This document shows positions 26,614-35,709 of a stretch of DNA of 64,000 bases, piece by piece. Positions within the stretch are counted from its first letter, which is position 1. Each line of letters opens with the position of its first letter. The notes beneath the pieces were generated by a model. That model had not been told where the DNA came from. It saw nothing but the letters and a program-made list of their open reading frames with translations, and ran no database searches. This DNA comes from Rufibacter tibetensis (GTDB lineage Bacteria; Bacteroidota; Bacteroidia; Cytophagales; Hymenobacteraceae), in NCBI RefSeq assembly GCF_001310085.1, contig NZ_CP012643.1:4036001-4100000 (forward strand). The letters run 5' to 3'. The position numbers were made by a program, and so were the translations under genes.

Positions 26614-27309
26614 TTAACCCCTGATGCTGGACACCCCGCCGTCTACGTGTAGGATTTGACCAGTCATCCAGGCAGATTTTTCTGATAACAAGAAAGCTGC
26701 CATCTCTGCAATGTCCTGCGGAGTGCCTAATTTTTTCAAGGGATGTCTTTGGGCATTGGCCTGTATTTTCTCCTCGGTGTTCAGGTATTTAGCCGCTAAG
26801 GGAGTATCGGTGAGGGATGGGGCAATGGCATTGACCCGAATGGAAGGAGCGAATTCGGCCGACAAAGCTCTGGTTAGTCCTTCAATGGCTCCTTTAGAAA
26901 CCGCCACCTGAGAGTGAAAGATGAATCCGGTTTGTACCGCCACCGTGGAAAAGAAAACAATGGAAGCTGTTCCTGCAGCCTTCAACTTGGGGAGAATGGC
27001 TTGCAATATCTTGATGGCTCCATTCACCTGCAGTTGAAAATCAGCCAGGAAATCTGAGGGTTTAATCCGGTGAAAAGGTACCAGGTTGATACTTCCGGGG
27101 CAATACACAAACCCATCCAGAACTTCAGGCAAAAAGGAGAGGTCCAGTTCCTCAGCCAGTACGTCCAAAAAATGGTATTCCGTTCCTGAAGCTTCTGCCT
27201 GTACAGGATGTTGGTTATAGGTGGCGTATATCCGGTTCTCTTCTTTTGAAAGAAGGTGTACCAATTCTTTACCGATATCCGATGAGCCGCCGAATACTAG
27301 ATAATTTTT
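26614..27309 (-). CDS. Short-chain dehydrogenase/reductase with no start codon
   Basis: The frame encodes a complete classical SDR: nucleotide-binding loop YLVFGGSSDIGKELV, YCPGSIN, active-site Ser in STVAVQTG, YxxxK equivalent replaced by HSQVAVSKGAI, then IRVNAIAPSLTDTPLA. But no ATG, GTG or TTG stands in frame before this loop; the frame is open back to a stop without a start. Inserting one G between 27309 and 27310 would create ATG AAA AAT TAT and give the normal MKNYLVFGGS start. So either the start codon was lost (pseudogene) or the base is a sequencing error. The first possible start is a TTG inside the loop at 27264, which would destroy the cofactor site. The product looks functional otherwise. 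Confidence 0.75.
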   Translation of the reverse strand, partial: KNYLVFGGSSDIGKELVHLLSKEENRIYATYNQHPVQAEASGTEYHFLDVLAEELDLSFLPEVLDGFVYCPGSINLVPFHRIKPSDFLADFQLQVNGAIKILQAILPKLKAAGTASIVFFSTVAVQTGFIFHSQVAVSKGAIEGLTRALSAEFAPSIRVNAIAPSLTDTPLAAKYLNTEEKIQANAQRHPLKKLGTPQDIAEMAAFLLSEKSAWMTGQILHVDGGVSSIRG

Positions 27310-27543
27310 ATTTTTCCCTTTCTTAAGTGTTTTGGTTTGGATGAATTAAAAGGAAAACCGACTAGCCGAAGACAAGTTTAACCGAAGGTTAGTTTTTATC
27401 TCATCTGGTAGCCAGATCCTTCATGAACAGGCAGAGCTGTGAACAGGAAAAAAGACGTAGTCTCGGAGAGGTATGGGAGAGAAACACTAGGGAGACCTTC
27501 TGCTTTGAGGCTATATTTTGAAAAACAGGGTTAAAGCAATCTA

Positions 27544-28857
27544 CTATTCCAGCACGAGGGCAAGGATACAGAATACATCTACAATGAGCAGAGGCAAGGT
27601 AACATCCTGCCGTTTGCCCGAGATGAGTTTCAAGGCTGTCCAGGAAAGGAACCCCCAGATAATGCCTTGGGTGATGGAGTAGGAAAAGGGAATGAGCACC
27701 ATGGCCAGAAAGGCTGGAATTGCCTCATCCAGTTGCTGCCAGTTTATCTTCGTCACCGGCCGCACCATGAACACGCCAACCAATACTACCGCCGGAGCAG
27801 TGGCAATTGCCGGGATTACCGAGAGGAGCGGAGCCAGGAAAAGGAACGGTAGAAAGAGCAGGGCACCCACTACCGCAGTGAGACCCGTCCGTCCGCCAGC
27901 CTCAATCCCTACTGCCGATTCAATGTACGCTGTACCGGGACTGGAACCCACCAGGCCAGCCATGGTAGTGGCAATGGCATCTACCATGAGAGAACGTTTT
28001 ACATTACGGGGTTCGCCGCGTTCATCCAGCAGGTTGGCAGCCTCGGCCAGCCCCACCAGGGTGGAGAGACTGTCAAACATATCGGTGAAGACAAAGGCGA
28101 AAATTATGGGCACCACCGCCCATTGCAGGGAGTTTACCAGGTCTAATTGGAAAAGCAGACTGAAATCAGGTGCCGCAAATAGGCCGTTCCAGTTAATGAG
28201 GGCACCTGCCCCGCCTGTTTCCACTCCCCACCATCTGCCAATGGGGTAAGCCGCCAGCGTGGTGAACAGAATCCCGATCAGAATACCTCCTTTTACCTGT
28301 TTTGTCACCAGCACGGCGGTTACCAAAAGCCCGGCAATAAACGTGAGCACGGCAGGCGTCAACTCTCCAACCCCAATGATGGTAGCCGGGTTAGACACCA
28401 CAAATTTAGCATTGGAAAACCCAATGAGGGAGATAAACAACCCAATACCTGCCGCAATTGCGTAGCGCAATGGACGTGGAATAGCCTTGATGATGTAGGT
28501 CCTGATATTAAAAGCTGATAGCAGCAGAAACACAATTCCAGACCAGAATACGGCTCCCAACGCTACAGGCCAGGGCACATTCAAGCCCAACACTGCAGTG
28601 AACGTGAAGAAAGCGTTTAAACCCATACCGGGTGCTACCAGAATCGGGTTCCTGGCATACACGCCCATGAGAAGACTGCTGAAGAAACAAACCATAACCG
28701 TAGCCGTCAAAACGGCCGCAAAAGGCATTCCGGCCTGGCTCAGGATACTTGGGTTCACCACAATGATGTAGGAAGTAGCCAGGAAAGAGGACACACCCGC
28801 AATGACCTCCGTTTGTACCGTTGTTCCGTATTTCTTCAGCTCAAAAAAGGACGTCAT
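27544..28857 (-). CDS. NCS2 family purine permease
   Basis: 437 residues from the ATG at 28857 (a TTG two codons upstream is weaker). Twelve or more hydrophobic segments are evident, and the AzgA-like subfamily marks GVSSFLATSYIIVVNPSIL, APGMGLNAFFTF and VGSSPGTAYIESAVGIEAGG are present. These permeases import hypoxanthine, guanine or adenine with protons. guaA, encoding GMP synthase, is 3.7 kb upstream on the same strand, but no purine riboswitch was recognised in the leader. It has an upstream -7 element at 28950-28957. Confidence 0.93.
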   Translation of the reverse strand: MTSFFELKKYGTTVQTEVIAGVSSFLATSYIIVVNPSILSQAGMPFAAVLTATVMVCFFSSLLMGVYARNPILVAPGMGLNAFFTFTAVLGLNVPWPVALGAVFWSGIVFLLLSAFNIRTYIIKAIPRPLRYAIAAGIGLFISLIGFSNAKFVVSNPATIIGVGELTPAVLTFIAGLLVTAVLVTKQVKGGILIGILFTTLAAYPIGRWWGVETGGAGALINWNGLFAAPDFSLLFQLDLVNSLQWAVVPIIFAFVFTDMFDSLSTLVGLAEAANLLDERGEPRNVKRSLMVDAIATTMAGLVGSSPGTAYIESAVGIEAGGRTGLTAVVGALLFLPFLFLAPLLSVIPAIATAPAVVLVGVFMVRPVTKINWQQLDEAIPAFLAMVLIPFSYSITQGIIWGFLSWTALKLISGKRQDVTLPLLIVDVFCILALVLE

Positions 28858-28949
28858 GGGCAAGTGTATTTATTTTAACTTGGTCTTTATTTTAGAAATA
28901 GCCTTTTGGAGGTACACCTGATGCTGTATACTTATGGCTTTACTACGAA

Positions 28950-28957
28950 CAAATATA
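28950..28957 (-). promoter_or_regulatory. -7 element of the purine permease promoter
   Basis: CAAATATA on the plus strand reads TATATTTG on the minus strand, exact consensus. The leader would be about 88 bases. Confidence 0.55.
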
Positions 28958-29070
28958 GTTTGCTGCTAAATAGAACAGGCACCACCTAAATAAGCTATTA
29001 ATGGAGCATATCCGTATTCATGAGGATTAGGTAAAATTAGCTTGATAGCTGTAATGAAGTACAGTGAGCT

Positions 29071-29316
29071 ATGAAAAGAGGTCAATTTATGGAAAACGGA
29101 AAGAAAACATGGGTAAGCCATCCAACCAAAAAGCAACTGGTGTTGGTGGTAGTAGTTTGGGTTATTTGTGTGGGGTTGATGGTAATGGCTATGACCGATT
29201 TCTTCAGGCAAAGTCTTTTCTCCAGAGGAAACCTTGTTTTCTTACTCCTGATGGTTACTTCTACCTTTATGGTGATAGGCTTCTGTCTTAACTACCTTCG
29301 TTCAAAGCTTGAGTAA
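29071..29316 (+). CDS. Small two-helix membrane protein
   Basis: 81 residues, unrecognised. Two hydrophobic helices (about 24-44: LVLVVVVWVICVGLMVMAM; and 55-75: NLVFLLLMVTSTFMVIGFC) are joined by an 11-residue loop, with a basic first part (MKRGQFMENGKKTW) and KLE at the end. An internal ATG at 29089 is the alternative start. Ends near a strong shared terminator with convergent hemL. Its function is unknown, but the membrane topology is clear. Confidence 0.6.
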   Translation: MKRGQFMENGKKTWVSHPTKKQLVLVVVVWVICVGLMVMAMTDFFRQSLFSRGNLVFLLLMVTSTFMVIGFCLNYLRSKLE

Positions 29317-29335
29317 AACCCTGCTCGTTTACCAT

Positions 29336-29383
29336 AAAAGCAGAAGCGGCACCTGAATATTTTCAAGTGCCGCTTCTGCTTTT
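29336..29383. terminator. Bidirectional terminator between the small membrane protein and hemL
   Basis: AAAAGCAGAAGCGGCACCTG and its partner CAAGTGCCGCTTCTGCTTTT form a 22-base stem with one mismatch, flanked by A- and T-rich bases on each side. Confidence 0.88.
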
Positions 29384-29398
29384 AGCTCGTTTTTAGAA

Positions 29399-30697
29399 TT
29401 AGGCCTTCAAAGCCTGTAGGGCTTCCAGGTTCGCTGCTAAATATGAATCAGCGAGCTCATCAGTGATGGCGGCAGAAACAAACAGGGTTTCAAACTGGGA
29501 GGGCGCCAGGTAAATACCTCGCTGAAGCATCTCATGGAAGTACCTTCCAAATAATTCCAGATCAGATGTCTTGGCTGAAGCAAAATCAGTGACAGGGTGC
29601 TCCGTGAAAAACAAACTGTACATAGAGCCTACCTGGTTGATGGTGTAGTTCAGCCCCAGTTGCTTCATGTTTAGCATGGTGCCATTCACCAGTTTGTCAG
29701 TGATGTGCTGTAGCTGGGTGTACACCTCAGGGTGTTCGTTCAGGTAAGACAAGGCCGCCATCCCTGCCGACATGGCAATCGGGTTGCCCGAAAGCGTACC
29801 CGCCTGGTACACAGGTCCGGCCGGAGCCACAGCGTTCATGATTTCTTTTTTTCCGCCGTACGCCCCAACAGGCATACCGCCGCCAATGATTTTACCAAGG
29901 GTGGTCATGTCAGGAGTCACACCATATAACTCTTGCGCTCCGCCTTTGGCTAATCTAAAGCCTGTCATTACCTCATCAAAAATCAAGACAATGTTTTCTT
30001 TGGTGCACAAGTCACGCAGCCCTTGCAGGAAACCTTCGGCTGGAGCAACCAAGCCCATGTTGCCTACTACGGGCTCCAAGATGATAGCTGCAATCTGCGC
30101 CGGGTTGGCGTCAATTAACGTTTGCACCGCCGCCAGATCATTATAGGGAGCGGTAAGGGTATCATTGGCAACGCCTTTAGTAACCCCAGGGCTATCCGGA
30201 ACCCCTAACGTAATGGCTCCGCTGCCTGCTGCAATCAGGAAAGAGTCCCCGTGGCCGTGGTAACAGCCCTCGAACTTAATGATCTTGTCTCTGCCGGTAA
30301 AACCTCGCGCCACCCGAATGGCTGACATGGTTGCTTCTGTACCAGAGTTCACCATCCGCACTTTCTCTACACTGGGCACCATGCTGATGATGAGCTCGGC
30401 CATTTCCACTTCGCGGCGGGTAGGGGCACCAAAGGAAAGAGAACCCGGTAAGGCATCCCGAACGGCTTTTTCTACCATCTCATGGGCGTGTCCCAAAATC
30501 ATAGGTCCCCAGGAATTGATCAAATCCAGATATTGGTTTCCGTCCTCGTCAAAAAGGTATGGGCCTTTGGCCGATTTCAGGAAAAGCGGCTGACCGCCTA
30601 CCGCTCTGAAAGCACGTACCGGAGAATTTACACCTCCCGGAATAGACTGCTGGGCACGGTGAAATAGATCCTGACTGGTTTTATGGATTAATGACAT
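29399..30697 (-). CDS. hemL: Glutamate-1-semialdehyde 2,1-aminomutase
   Basis: 432 residues, full-length class III aminotransferase. The PLP Lys is in TLGKIIGGGMPVGAYGGK; other diagnostic blocks are NSGTEATMSAIRVARG, YHGHGDSFL, LIFDEVMTGFR and GTLSGNP. It converts glutamate-1-semialdehyde to 5-aminolevulinate for haem. It is downstream of guaA and the TPR-PBP gene, 98 bases away, and may share the transcript or have a weak promoter in the gap. Confidence 0.97.
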   Translation of the reverse strand: MSLIHKTSQDLFHRAQQSIPGGVNSPVRAFRAVGGQPLFLKSAKGPYLFDEDGNQYLDLINSWGPMILGHAHEMVEKAVRDALPGSLSFGAPTRREVEMAELIISMVPSVEKVRMVNSGTEATMSAIRVARGFTGRDKIIKFEGCYHGHGDSFLIAAGSGAITLGVPDSPGVTKGVANDTLTAPYNDLAAVQTLIDANPAQIAAIILEPVVGNMGLVAPAEGFLQGLRDLCTKENIVLIFDEVMTGFRLAKGGAQELYGVTPDMTTLGKIIGGGMPVGAYGGKKEIMNAVAPAGPVYQAGTLSGNPIAMSAGMAALSYLNEHPEVYTQLQHITDKLVNGTMLNMKQLGLNYTINQVGSMYSLFFTEHPVTDFASAKTSDLELFGRYFHEMLQRGIYLAPSQFETLFVSAAITDELADSYLAANLEALQALKA

Positions 30698-30795
30698 GTA
30701 TAGTTATTGAGTAATTGATTGAAGGGGAGATTGTAAGAATGAGTGATAGAAAGAATTCTACACCTCACTATTCAAACAGTTATTTCCCCAATATG

Positions 30796-32484
30796 TTAAA
30801 GCACCGGGTTTACTACCAGCAAACGTCCATTCTCTATTTTTAGGATGGGGACGTATTGATTGTCCTGAGCTTGTCTTCCGTCTTGGGTTTGGTAGCCAAT
30901 GCCCTGGTAAAACACGGCGGGCTGCACGCCGCTTAATTTAGGCGGGGCAGAGTAGCCTGATTCCTGCAATTGACGTCCATAGTAGTTCATCAGCTCAAAG
31001 CCGGTATACGTGAATGCAGAAGGAGGTAATTTATAACGGGTGGTATAGGCTTGTTTGTAACTCTGTACCGCCGGGTTCTCCAGGTCAATGTACTTGGGTG
31101 CTATGAAATACATCTCCAGGAAATCTAACTGGTCAAACCCGATCTGGTTGTTTTCAAGCCAGCTTTGTGGAACCAGCACCGGAACTTTGGAAGCCCGTTG
31201 CTCCAGAAAGCTCACCGTACTACTGGCCACGTTTGCCGCCGTTGATTGCACTACCACAACCCCGGCATCTTTCAGGTTGGCAGCTCCCAAAGCGGTGCCC
31301 ACGTTACCGTTGGCTTTGGAATTGATCTTCTGGAAAGTCTGTACTTTTCCTCCCAAGACGGTGTAGGCGCGTCTGAAGTTTCCAGCAAAAGTGGTGTCGT
31401 TTTTCTCGCTGTCATACACAATCACCGCCGTTTTTTTAGGGAAGGTTTGGTACGCGTAGGCCGCGGCGCGTTGGCCTTGCGTAGCCACCGACGTTTCCAT
31501 GAGGTACAGGTACGGGTTGCCTTTGGTGACGTCAGCGTCATCAGAGAAAGGGTTCACCATGTTGAGGCTCCGTTTCTGGGCTATCTTGGCTGCAAATGCA
31601 CTGTTGCCTTTATAGATAGGACCAACAACTAAATCCATAGTACCCAACTCTGGGAGTTCCATGATTTGCCTCACCTGCGCGGTGTCATTGCTGGTGTCAT
31701 ACGGGTACACATTCACCTGCATTCCTTGCTTTGCCAAAGAATCTTTGGCAGAAAGTATCCCTGCGTAGAAATCTGTGATGAACAGGTTCTTTTTGTCTAC
31801 TTTTATGCCTTTGTCAGAAACATTGAAAGGCAAAAGCACCGCTACGTTGTAAGCGCTTTTCTTAATAGCCGCCGTCCTTTGCAGGTACCCACGATCTAAC
31901 TTGAACTGACGGACCAACGCCTCCAATTGCGGACGGTCCTGCTCTGTAAACCAGCCGGAAACCAATTTGTCTGCGTAGGCTTTCACCAGAGTGGCGTCTT
32001 CCGGGAACTGGCGCATCAGGTACTGGAACGTGGCTTTATCAGTGAGCAGCATCATGTAATGCCGCTTCATGGCCGCCACTTCATCGGCTAATGATTTTTC
32101 ATCAATAGAAGCCAGAGCGTTCAGGGCCCGCAGGTATTCTTTCTTTTCAAATAGTACTTGCCCGTGCAGGTATTGCGCATCGGCTAGCCCGCCCCAGTTG
32201 GAATGCTCAGAGATAAGTTGCGTGAGCATCTTATCTGCTTCGGCATATTTCTTTTGCCGCATCGCTGCCACACTGTACAGGTAAGCGGCATCAGGAGCAT
32301 AGTTTTTGCCGGTGGCAGAACTGGAAATGGGTAATAGTTCGGCCATGGCCAAGGCATACTTCTGCTGGTCTACCAACACCTTTCCGTTTTGCAGGCGGGT
32401 GTTAAGGTCAGCATTGGTTTGGGCCTGTACGTTCCAACACAGGGCTACACCGGCTAAGGCAAGTACTATTTGTTTCTTCATCAT
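30796..32484 (-). CDS. Periplasmic TPR plus type 1 periplasmic-binding protein
   Basis: 562 residues with a Sec signal (MMKKQIVLALAGVALCWNVQAQ). Residues about 30-200 are TPR-like helices (LQNGKVLVDQQKYALAMAEL; YLHGQVLFEKKEYLRAL). Residues about 225-540 are a type 1 periplasmic-binding fold (YNVAVLLPFN, DFYAGILSAKDSL, VVGPIYKGNS, AAYAYQTFPKKTAVIVYDS). This order matches LpoA-type activators of penicillin-binding proteins and some Bacteroidota peptidoglycan-linked proteins. It is 24 bases downstream of guaA and probably co-transcribed. Ligand and role are inferred only. Confidence 0.85.
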   Translation of the reverse strand: MMKKQIVLALAGVALCWNVQAQTNADLNTRLQNGKVLVDQQKYALAMAELLPISSSATGKNYAPDAAYLYSVAAMRQKKYAEADKMLTQLISEHSNWGGLADAQYLHGQVLFEKKEYLRALNALASIDEKSLADEVAAMKRHYMMLLTDKATFQYLMRQFPEDATLVKAYADKLVSGWFTEQDRPQLEALVRQFKLDRGYLQRTAAIKKSAYNVAVLLPFNVSDKGIKVDKKNLFITDFYAGILSAKDSLAKQGMQVNVYPYDTSNDTAQVRQIMELPELGTMDLVVGPIYKGNSAFAAKIAQKRSLNMVNPFSDDADVTKGNPYLYLMETSVATQGQRAAAYAYQTFPKKTAVIVYDSEKNDTTFAGNFRRAYTVLGGKVQTFQKINSKANGNVGTALGAANLKDAGVVVVQSTAANVASSTVSFLEQRASKVPVLVPQSWLENNQIGFDQLDFLEMYFIAPKYIDLENPAVQSYKQAYTTRYKLPPSAFTYTGFELMNYYGRQLQESGYSAPPKLSGVQPAVFYQGIGYQTQDGRQAQDNQYVPILKIENGRLLVVNPVL

Positions 32485-32508
32485 TTTTAGAAAACTACCC
32501 CCTAAAAC

Positions 32509-34038
32509 CTATTCCCACTCAATAGTAGCGGGTGGTTTAGAGCTGATGTCATAAACTACGCGGTTTACCCCACGCACTTTGTTGATGATCTCATTAGATA
32601 CATCCGCCAAAAACTCATACGGCAAATGGCACCAGTCGGCGGTCATACCGTCTACGCTGGTTACAGCACGTAGGGCAACTACCCGTTCATACGTACGCTC
32701 ATCGCCCATCACGCCCACGCTCTGGATAGGAAGTAGCATGGCGCCCGCCTGCCAAACCTGGTCATACAAACCGGTACGCTTCAGCGAAGAAATGAAGATA
32801 TGATCCACTTCCTGTAAGATGGCTACTTTCTCAGGGGTGATGTCGCCCAAGATGCGAATGGCTAAACCTGGTCCCGGGAACGGGTGCCGGCCAATGATAG
32901 TATCAGCAATGCCCAGAGTCTTGCCAACTAAACGCACTTCGTCTTTAAATAATGTCTTCAGCGGCTCCACTACTTTCAGTTTCATGAAGTCTGGCAGACC
33001 GCCCACATTGTGGTGTGATTTGATAGTGGCCGAAGGACCTTTCACCGAAACCGACTCAATTACGTCTGGGTAGATGGTACCCTGTCCTAACCATTTGGCA
33101 TCTTCTACCTGGTGCGATTCCTGGTCGAATACTTCAATAAACACCCGGCCAATGGCTTTACGCTTTGCCTCTGGATCAGTTAAGCCGGCCAATGAGGAGT
33201 AGAACTGGTCTTTGGCATCTACGCCTTTCACGTTCAAGCCCATGTCTTTGTAAGAATGGAGCACGTCTTCAAACTCGTTCTTGCGCAGCAAGCCGTTGTC
33301 CACAAAGATGCAGTACAGGTTCTTGCCAATGGCTTGGTGAATGAGCATGGCCGCTACTGAAGAATCAACTCCACCTGAAAGGCCCAGGATTACTTTATCA
33401 TTGCCAATTTGCTCGCGCAACTCGGCCACGGTACTTTCTATGAAGATATCTGGAGTCCAGTCCTGCGAGCAACCACTAATGTGCACCACAAAGTTACGCA
33501 GCAGGGTCTTGCCTTCAGCAGAGTGGGTTACCTCTGGGTGGAACTGGATGCCGTACGTTTCCTGGTCTTTTACTTTATAAGCCGCCACTTCCACTGAATC
33601 AGTGCTGGCGATGATCTCGAAGTTCTCAGGTACCTGCTTGATGGTGTCGCCGTGCGACATCCAAACCTGAGAGTCAATGGTGATTTCTTTGAATAAGCGG
33701 TTATGCTGATCAACATGGTTCAGCTTGGCACGGCCGTACTCCCTGATGGTAGAGGCAATTACCTCGCCGCCGCCTTCCTGCGCCATTAACTGGGCACCGT
33801 AGCAAACCCCAAGTACAGGCAAATTACCCAAAAACGGATTGATGTCTGGATTAGGATAATTTTCTTCCCGCACCGATGACGGGCTTCCGGAAAGGATCAC
33901 ACCCTTCAGATCTGGGGTGATTTCCGGAATTTTATTGAATGGGTGGATTTCGCAGTAAACGTTAAGCTCGCGGACGCGACGGGCAATCAGTTGGGTGTAC
34001 TGGGACCCGAAATCGAGGATGAGAATTTTTTCTGGCAT
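32509..34038 (-). CDS. guaA: GMP synthase (glutamine-hydrolysing)
   Basis: 509 residues from [17 protein letters not shown]. The N-terminal class I glutaminase has [11 protein letters not shown] (Cys nucleophile) and QFHPEVTHS; the ATP pyrophosphatase loop is [15 protein letters not shown]; the C-terminal dimerisation domain ends [13 protein letters not shown], as in the family. It turns XMP into GMP. The -7 element TACCTTTG lies so close (34042-34049) that the transcript likely starts at or beside the ATG (leaderless). The TPR-PBP gene follows after 24 bases. Confidence 0.97.
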   Translation of the reverse strand: MPEKILILDFGSQYTQLIARRVRELNVYCEIHPFNKIPEITPDLKGVILSGSPSSVREENYPNPDINPFLGNLPVLGVCYGAQLMAQEGGGEVIASTIREYGRAKLNHVDQHNRLFKEITIDSQVWMSHGDTIKQVPENFEIIASTDSVEVAAYKVKDQETYGIQFHPEVTHSAEGKTLLRNFVVHISGCSQDWTPDIFIESTVAELREQIGNDKVILGLSGGVDSSVAAMLIHQAIGKNLYCIFVDNGLLRKNEFEDVLHSYKDMGLNVKGVDAKDQFYSSLAGLTDPEAKRKAIGRVFIEVFDQESHQVEDAKWLGQGTIYPDVIESVSVKGPSATIKSHHNVGGLPDFMKLKVVEPLKTLFKDEVRLVGKTLGIADTIIGRHPFPGPGLAIRILGDITPEKVAILQEVDHIFISSLKRTGLYDQVWQAGAMLLPIQSVGVMGDERTYERVVALRAVTSVDGMTADWCHLPYEFLADVSNEIINKVRGVNRVVYDISSKPPATIEWE

Positions 34039-34041
34039 GTG

Positions 34042-34049
34042 CAAAGGTA
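34042..34049 (-). promoter_or_regulatory. -7 element of guaA promoter, possibly leaderless
   Basis: CAAAGGTA on the plus strand, i.e. TACCTTTG on the minus strand. The final G is followed by only three bases before the ATG at 34038. Confidence 0.6.
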
Positions 34050-34309
34050 CGAGGCCTTGTTTATACTTGAAAATGAAATTGCAGGGGAGTAGGGGGGAAA
34101 GAGGGAGTACCTGTCAAGGATGTAAGTTGAAAGGTACTTTTGCCCGGTTGACAGAAATTTTCAAAAGTTCTATCAATCAAAATCCCTTTCTTCACGAAAT
34201 CAAAAAGAAGGCACAGCTTTTGTAAAGACAAATGCAGCCAAAAGTTGGAAGGCGAATCTTGCAAACTTCTTCCGCTTGAACAGATAAACTATCTCTTTAA
34301 ACATAGATT

Positions 34310-34960
34310 ATGTTAAAAGCTTTACTTCTTCCGTTGCGTGTCACCTTAGGCATTCTCTTGAGTGCCTCCTTTTTAGGGGCATGTGAATCTGACACTGAGC
34401 CAACTCCTGAGGCGGGTCCTATGCAAACCAACTTCTCTTTAGTAGACAGCATTAAACTGGATGCTAATTACAGGAACATGTATCCTGAAGCTTATGAGAA
34501 TTGGAGAGGCAAAACCTACAAAGTTTCTACTCAGAATAAACTGGAAGCTTACTTTATTGAGGAGAACAATGGCGTAACCCTTTACTTCAGGGATACTGCT
34601 ACCGTGAACGCCAGATCATGGGTGTCGCTCCACTTTAAAAACCGGACGGTGCTTAACTTACCCGCAAGCCTTAGCTTAAAGGATGCTTCCATAGTGTGCG
34701 TGCATAATGGCCAGACCTTTTCTGATGGAAGCGGCGCCATGTCGCCGGGTTGTGTTACCGTGCTGGATGGAACGGCCAACTTGCAATATGATGCCGCTAC
34801 CCAGGTTCTAAGCGGGTCTTTAACGAACTTGAAACTGGGCCTGGAGTACTACGTGCCTGAATACTCTTTTCCTAACCGGGAGGGAAATGCCTTAAAAAGC
34901 AGCGGCTCCAGCAGAAACCTGAACATTAGCTTTGAAAACATCAAAGTTTCAAAATCTTGA
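34310..34960 (+). CDS. Hypothetical lipoprotein
   Basis: 216 residues, unrecognised. The signal MLKALLLPLRVTLGILLSAS ends in lipobox LGAC (Cys25). The mature part looks like a secreted beta-rich domain: repeated aromatic/Asn/Ser strands (SWVSLHFKNRTVLNLPASLS; LSGSLTNLKLGLEYYVPE; LNISFENIKVS), and two cysteines that could form a disulphide (VCVHNGQ and PGCVTVL). No repeats, no enzyme motifs. It starts a plus-strand stretch and is followed by a terminator at 34991-35021. Confidence 0.75.
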   Translation: MLKALLLPLRVTLGILLSASFLGACESDTEPTPEAGPMQTNFSLVDSIKLDANYRNMYPEAYENWRGKTYKVSTQNKLEAYFIEENNGVTLYFRDTATVNARSWVSLHFKNRTVLNLPASLSLKDASIVCVHNGQTFSDGSGAMSPGCVTVLDGTANLQYDAATQVLSGSLTNLKLGLEYYVPEYSFPNREGNALKSSGSSRNLNISFENIKVSKS

Positions 34961-34990
34961 TCGTTTAAAGCTTCTTCAAAATGTAATGAG

Positions 34991-35021
34991 AAAGGGAGTT
35001 GTTATTTTAAAAGCTCCCTTT
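34991..35021 (+). terminator. Intrinsic terminator after the lipoprotein at 34.3 kb
   Basis: AAAGGGAG and CTCCCTTT pair across a 15-base loop, followed by T-rich CCCTTTTTATAA. Confidence 0.75.
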
Positions 35022-35146
35022 CCCTTTTTATAAACATTACTTTCGCCTAGCTGCTGCTGCGCTAAGCCAGAGAAAATGTAACTTCCTGATCTGTTGCGGT
35101 ATTACCTGTTTTTGGGGTAAATCTTTAAAATTAAAGCAGAAACAGC

Positions 35147-35176
35147 TTGCGCTGAACCAAAGCCTTCGTATCTTTG
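35147..35176 (+). promoter_or_regulatory. Promoter of the SRP RNA
   Basis: TTG at 35147-35149 and TATCTTTG at 35169-35176 separated by 19 bases; this is a good Bacteroidota promoter directly before the RNA. Confidence 0.7.
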
Positions 35177-35179
35177 CAA

Positions 35180-35273
35180 CGGCAAATCGGTACGGCCAGC
35201 TCCTGCTGAACTCCCCCAGGCCCGGAAGGGAGCAAGGGTAGGTGGTTGAGCGGCGCGATACTCGGTTTGCCGC
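35180..35273 (+). ncRNA. ffs: Small signal recognition particle RNA (4.5S-like)
   Basis: The universal apical domain of bacterial SRP RNA is unmistakable: CTCCCCCAGGCCCGGAAGGG followed by AGCAAGGGTAGG. The tips of the hairpin (GGAA tetraloop region) and the asymmetric internal loop AGCA bind the Ffh M domain. The ends pair as CGGCAAA (35180-35186) with TTTGCCG (35266-35272), and eight T bases after 35273 form the terminator. Length about 94 bases, like the short SRP RNAs. Ffh is encoded in this window at 49.7 kb. Confidence 0.95.
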
Positions 35274-35281
35274 TTTTTTTT

Positions 35282-35709
35282 GCCCTTACCCCAACGGATT
35301 CTCTTCCGGCTTTTTCCTCTTATACTGCTTGTTTATTGTTTTAAGGCTCTTTTCCGGAAGTTGATCTTGAAATAGAAGTCATTTCTCTCTACCCATTTCC
35401 ATGATTCTCCTGTTCTGGAATGCTTTATTTTTCTTCAATAATTTTTGCCAAGTTCAATACATTTCTTTTCCTGAAAAGCTCTGCACAGAAGAAAATAACT
35501 GCTTTTCCCAAAAAGCGTATTCACTTCAGAAAACACAGCTCTAATTAAATTAGATTATCTTTGAAAGGTACAGAACTAACAGGTAACCTGAGACCTTTAG
35601 GTTACATGGCACAACCTTTCCAACGTGTCTTCTTTTGTAAGCTGCATCAGCCCAATATTTAGAATAAAAGGTCCCCTTTTTTTCTATTCTTTACTTTAAA
35701 TCAGCATCT
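35282..35709. other. Long spacer and leader upstream of the PAS kinase
   Basis: About 430 bases. It holds a -7 element TATCTTTG at 35556-35563, implying a leader of about 140 bases, and a stem GTAACCT/AGGTTAC at 35583-35605 inside that leader. No small gene was found. Confidence 0.5.
35556..35563 (+). promoter_or_regulatory. -7 element of PAS kinase promoter
   Basis: Exact TATCTTTG, 147 bases upstream of the kinase ATG. No -33 TTG is obvious. Confidence 0.45.

Noticed and set aside
27692-28249. 185-codon plus-strand frame across the permease gene
   Set aside because: Antisense shadow, low-complexity composition caused by membrane-helix codons on the other strand.
28858-28950. Purine riboswitch in the permease leader
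   Set aside because: No recognisable purine-riboswitch core sequences or three-way junction could be traced in the 93-base leader.
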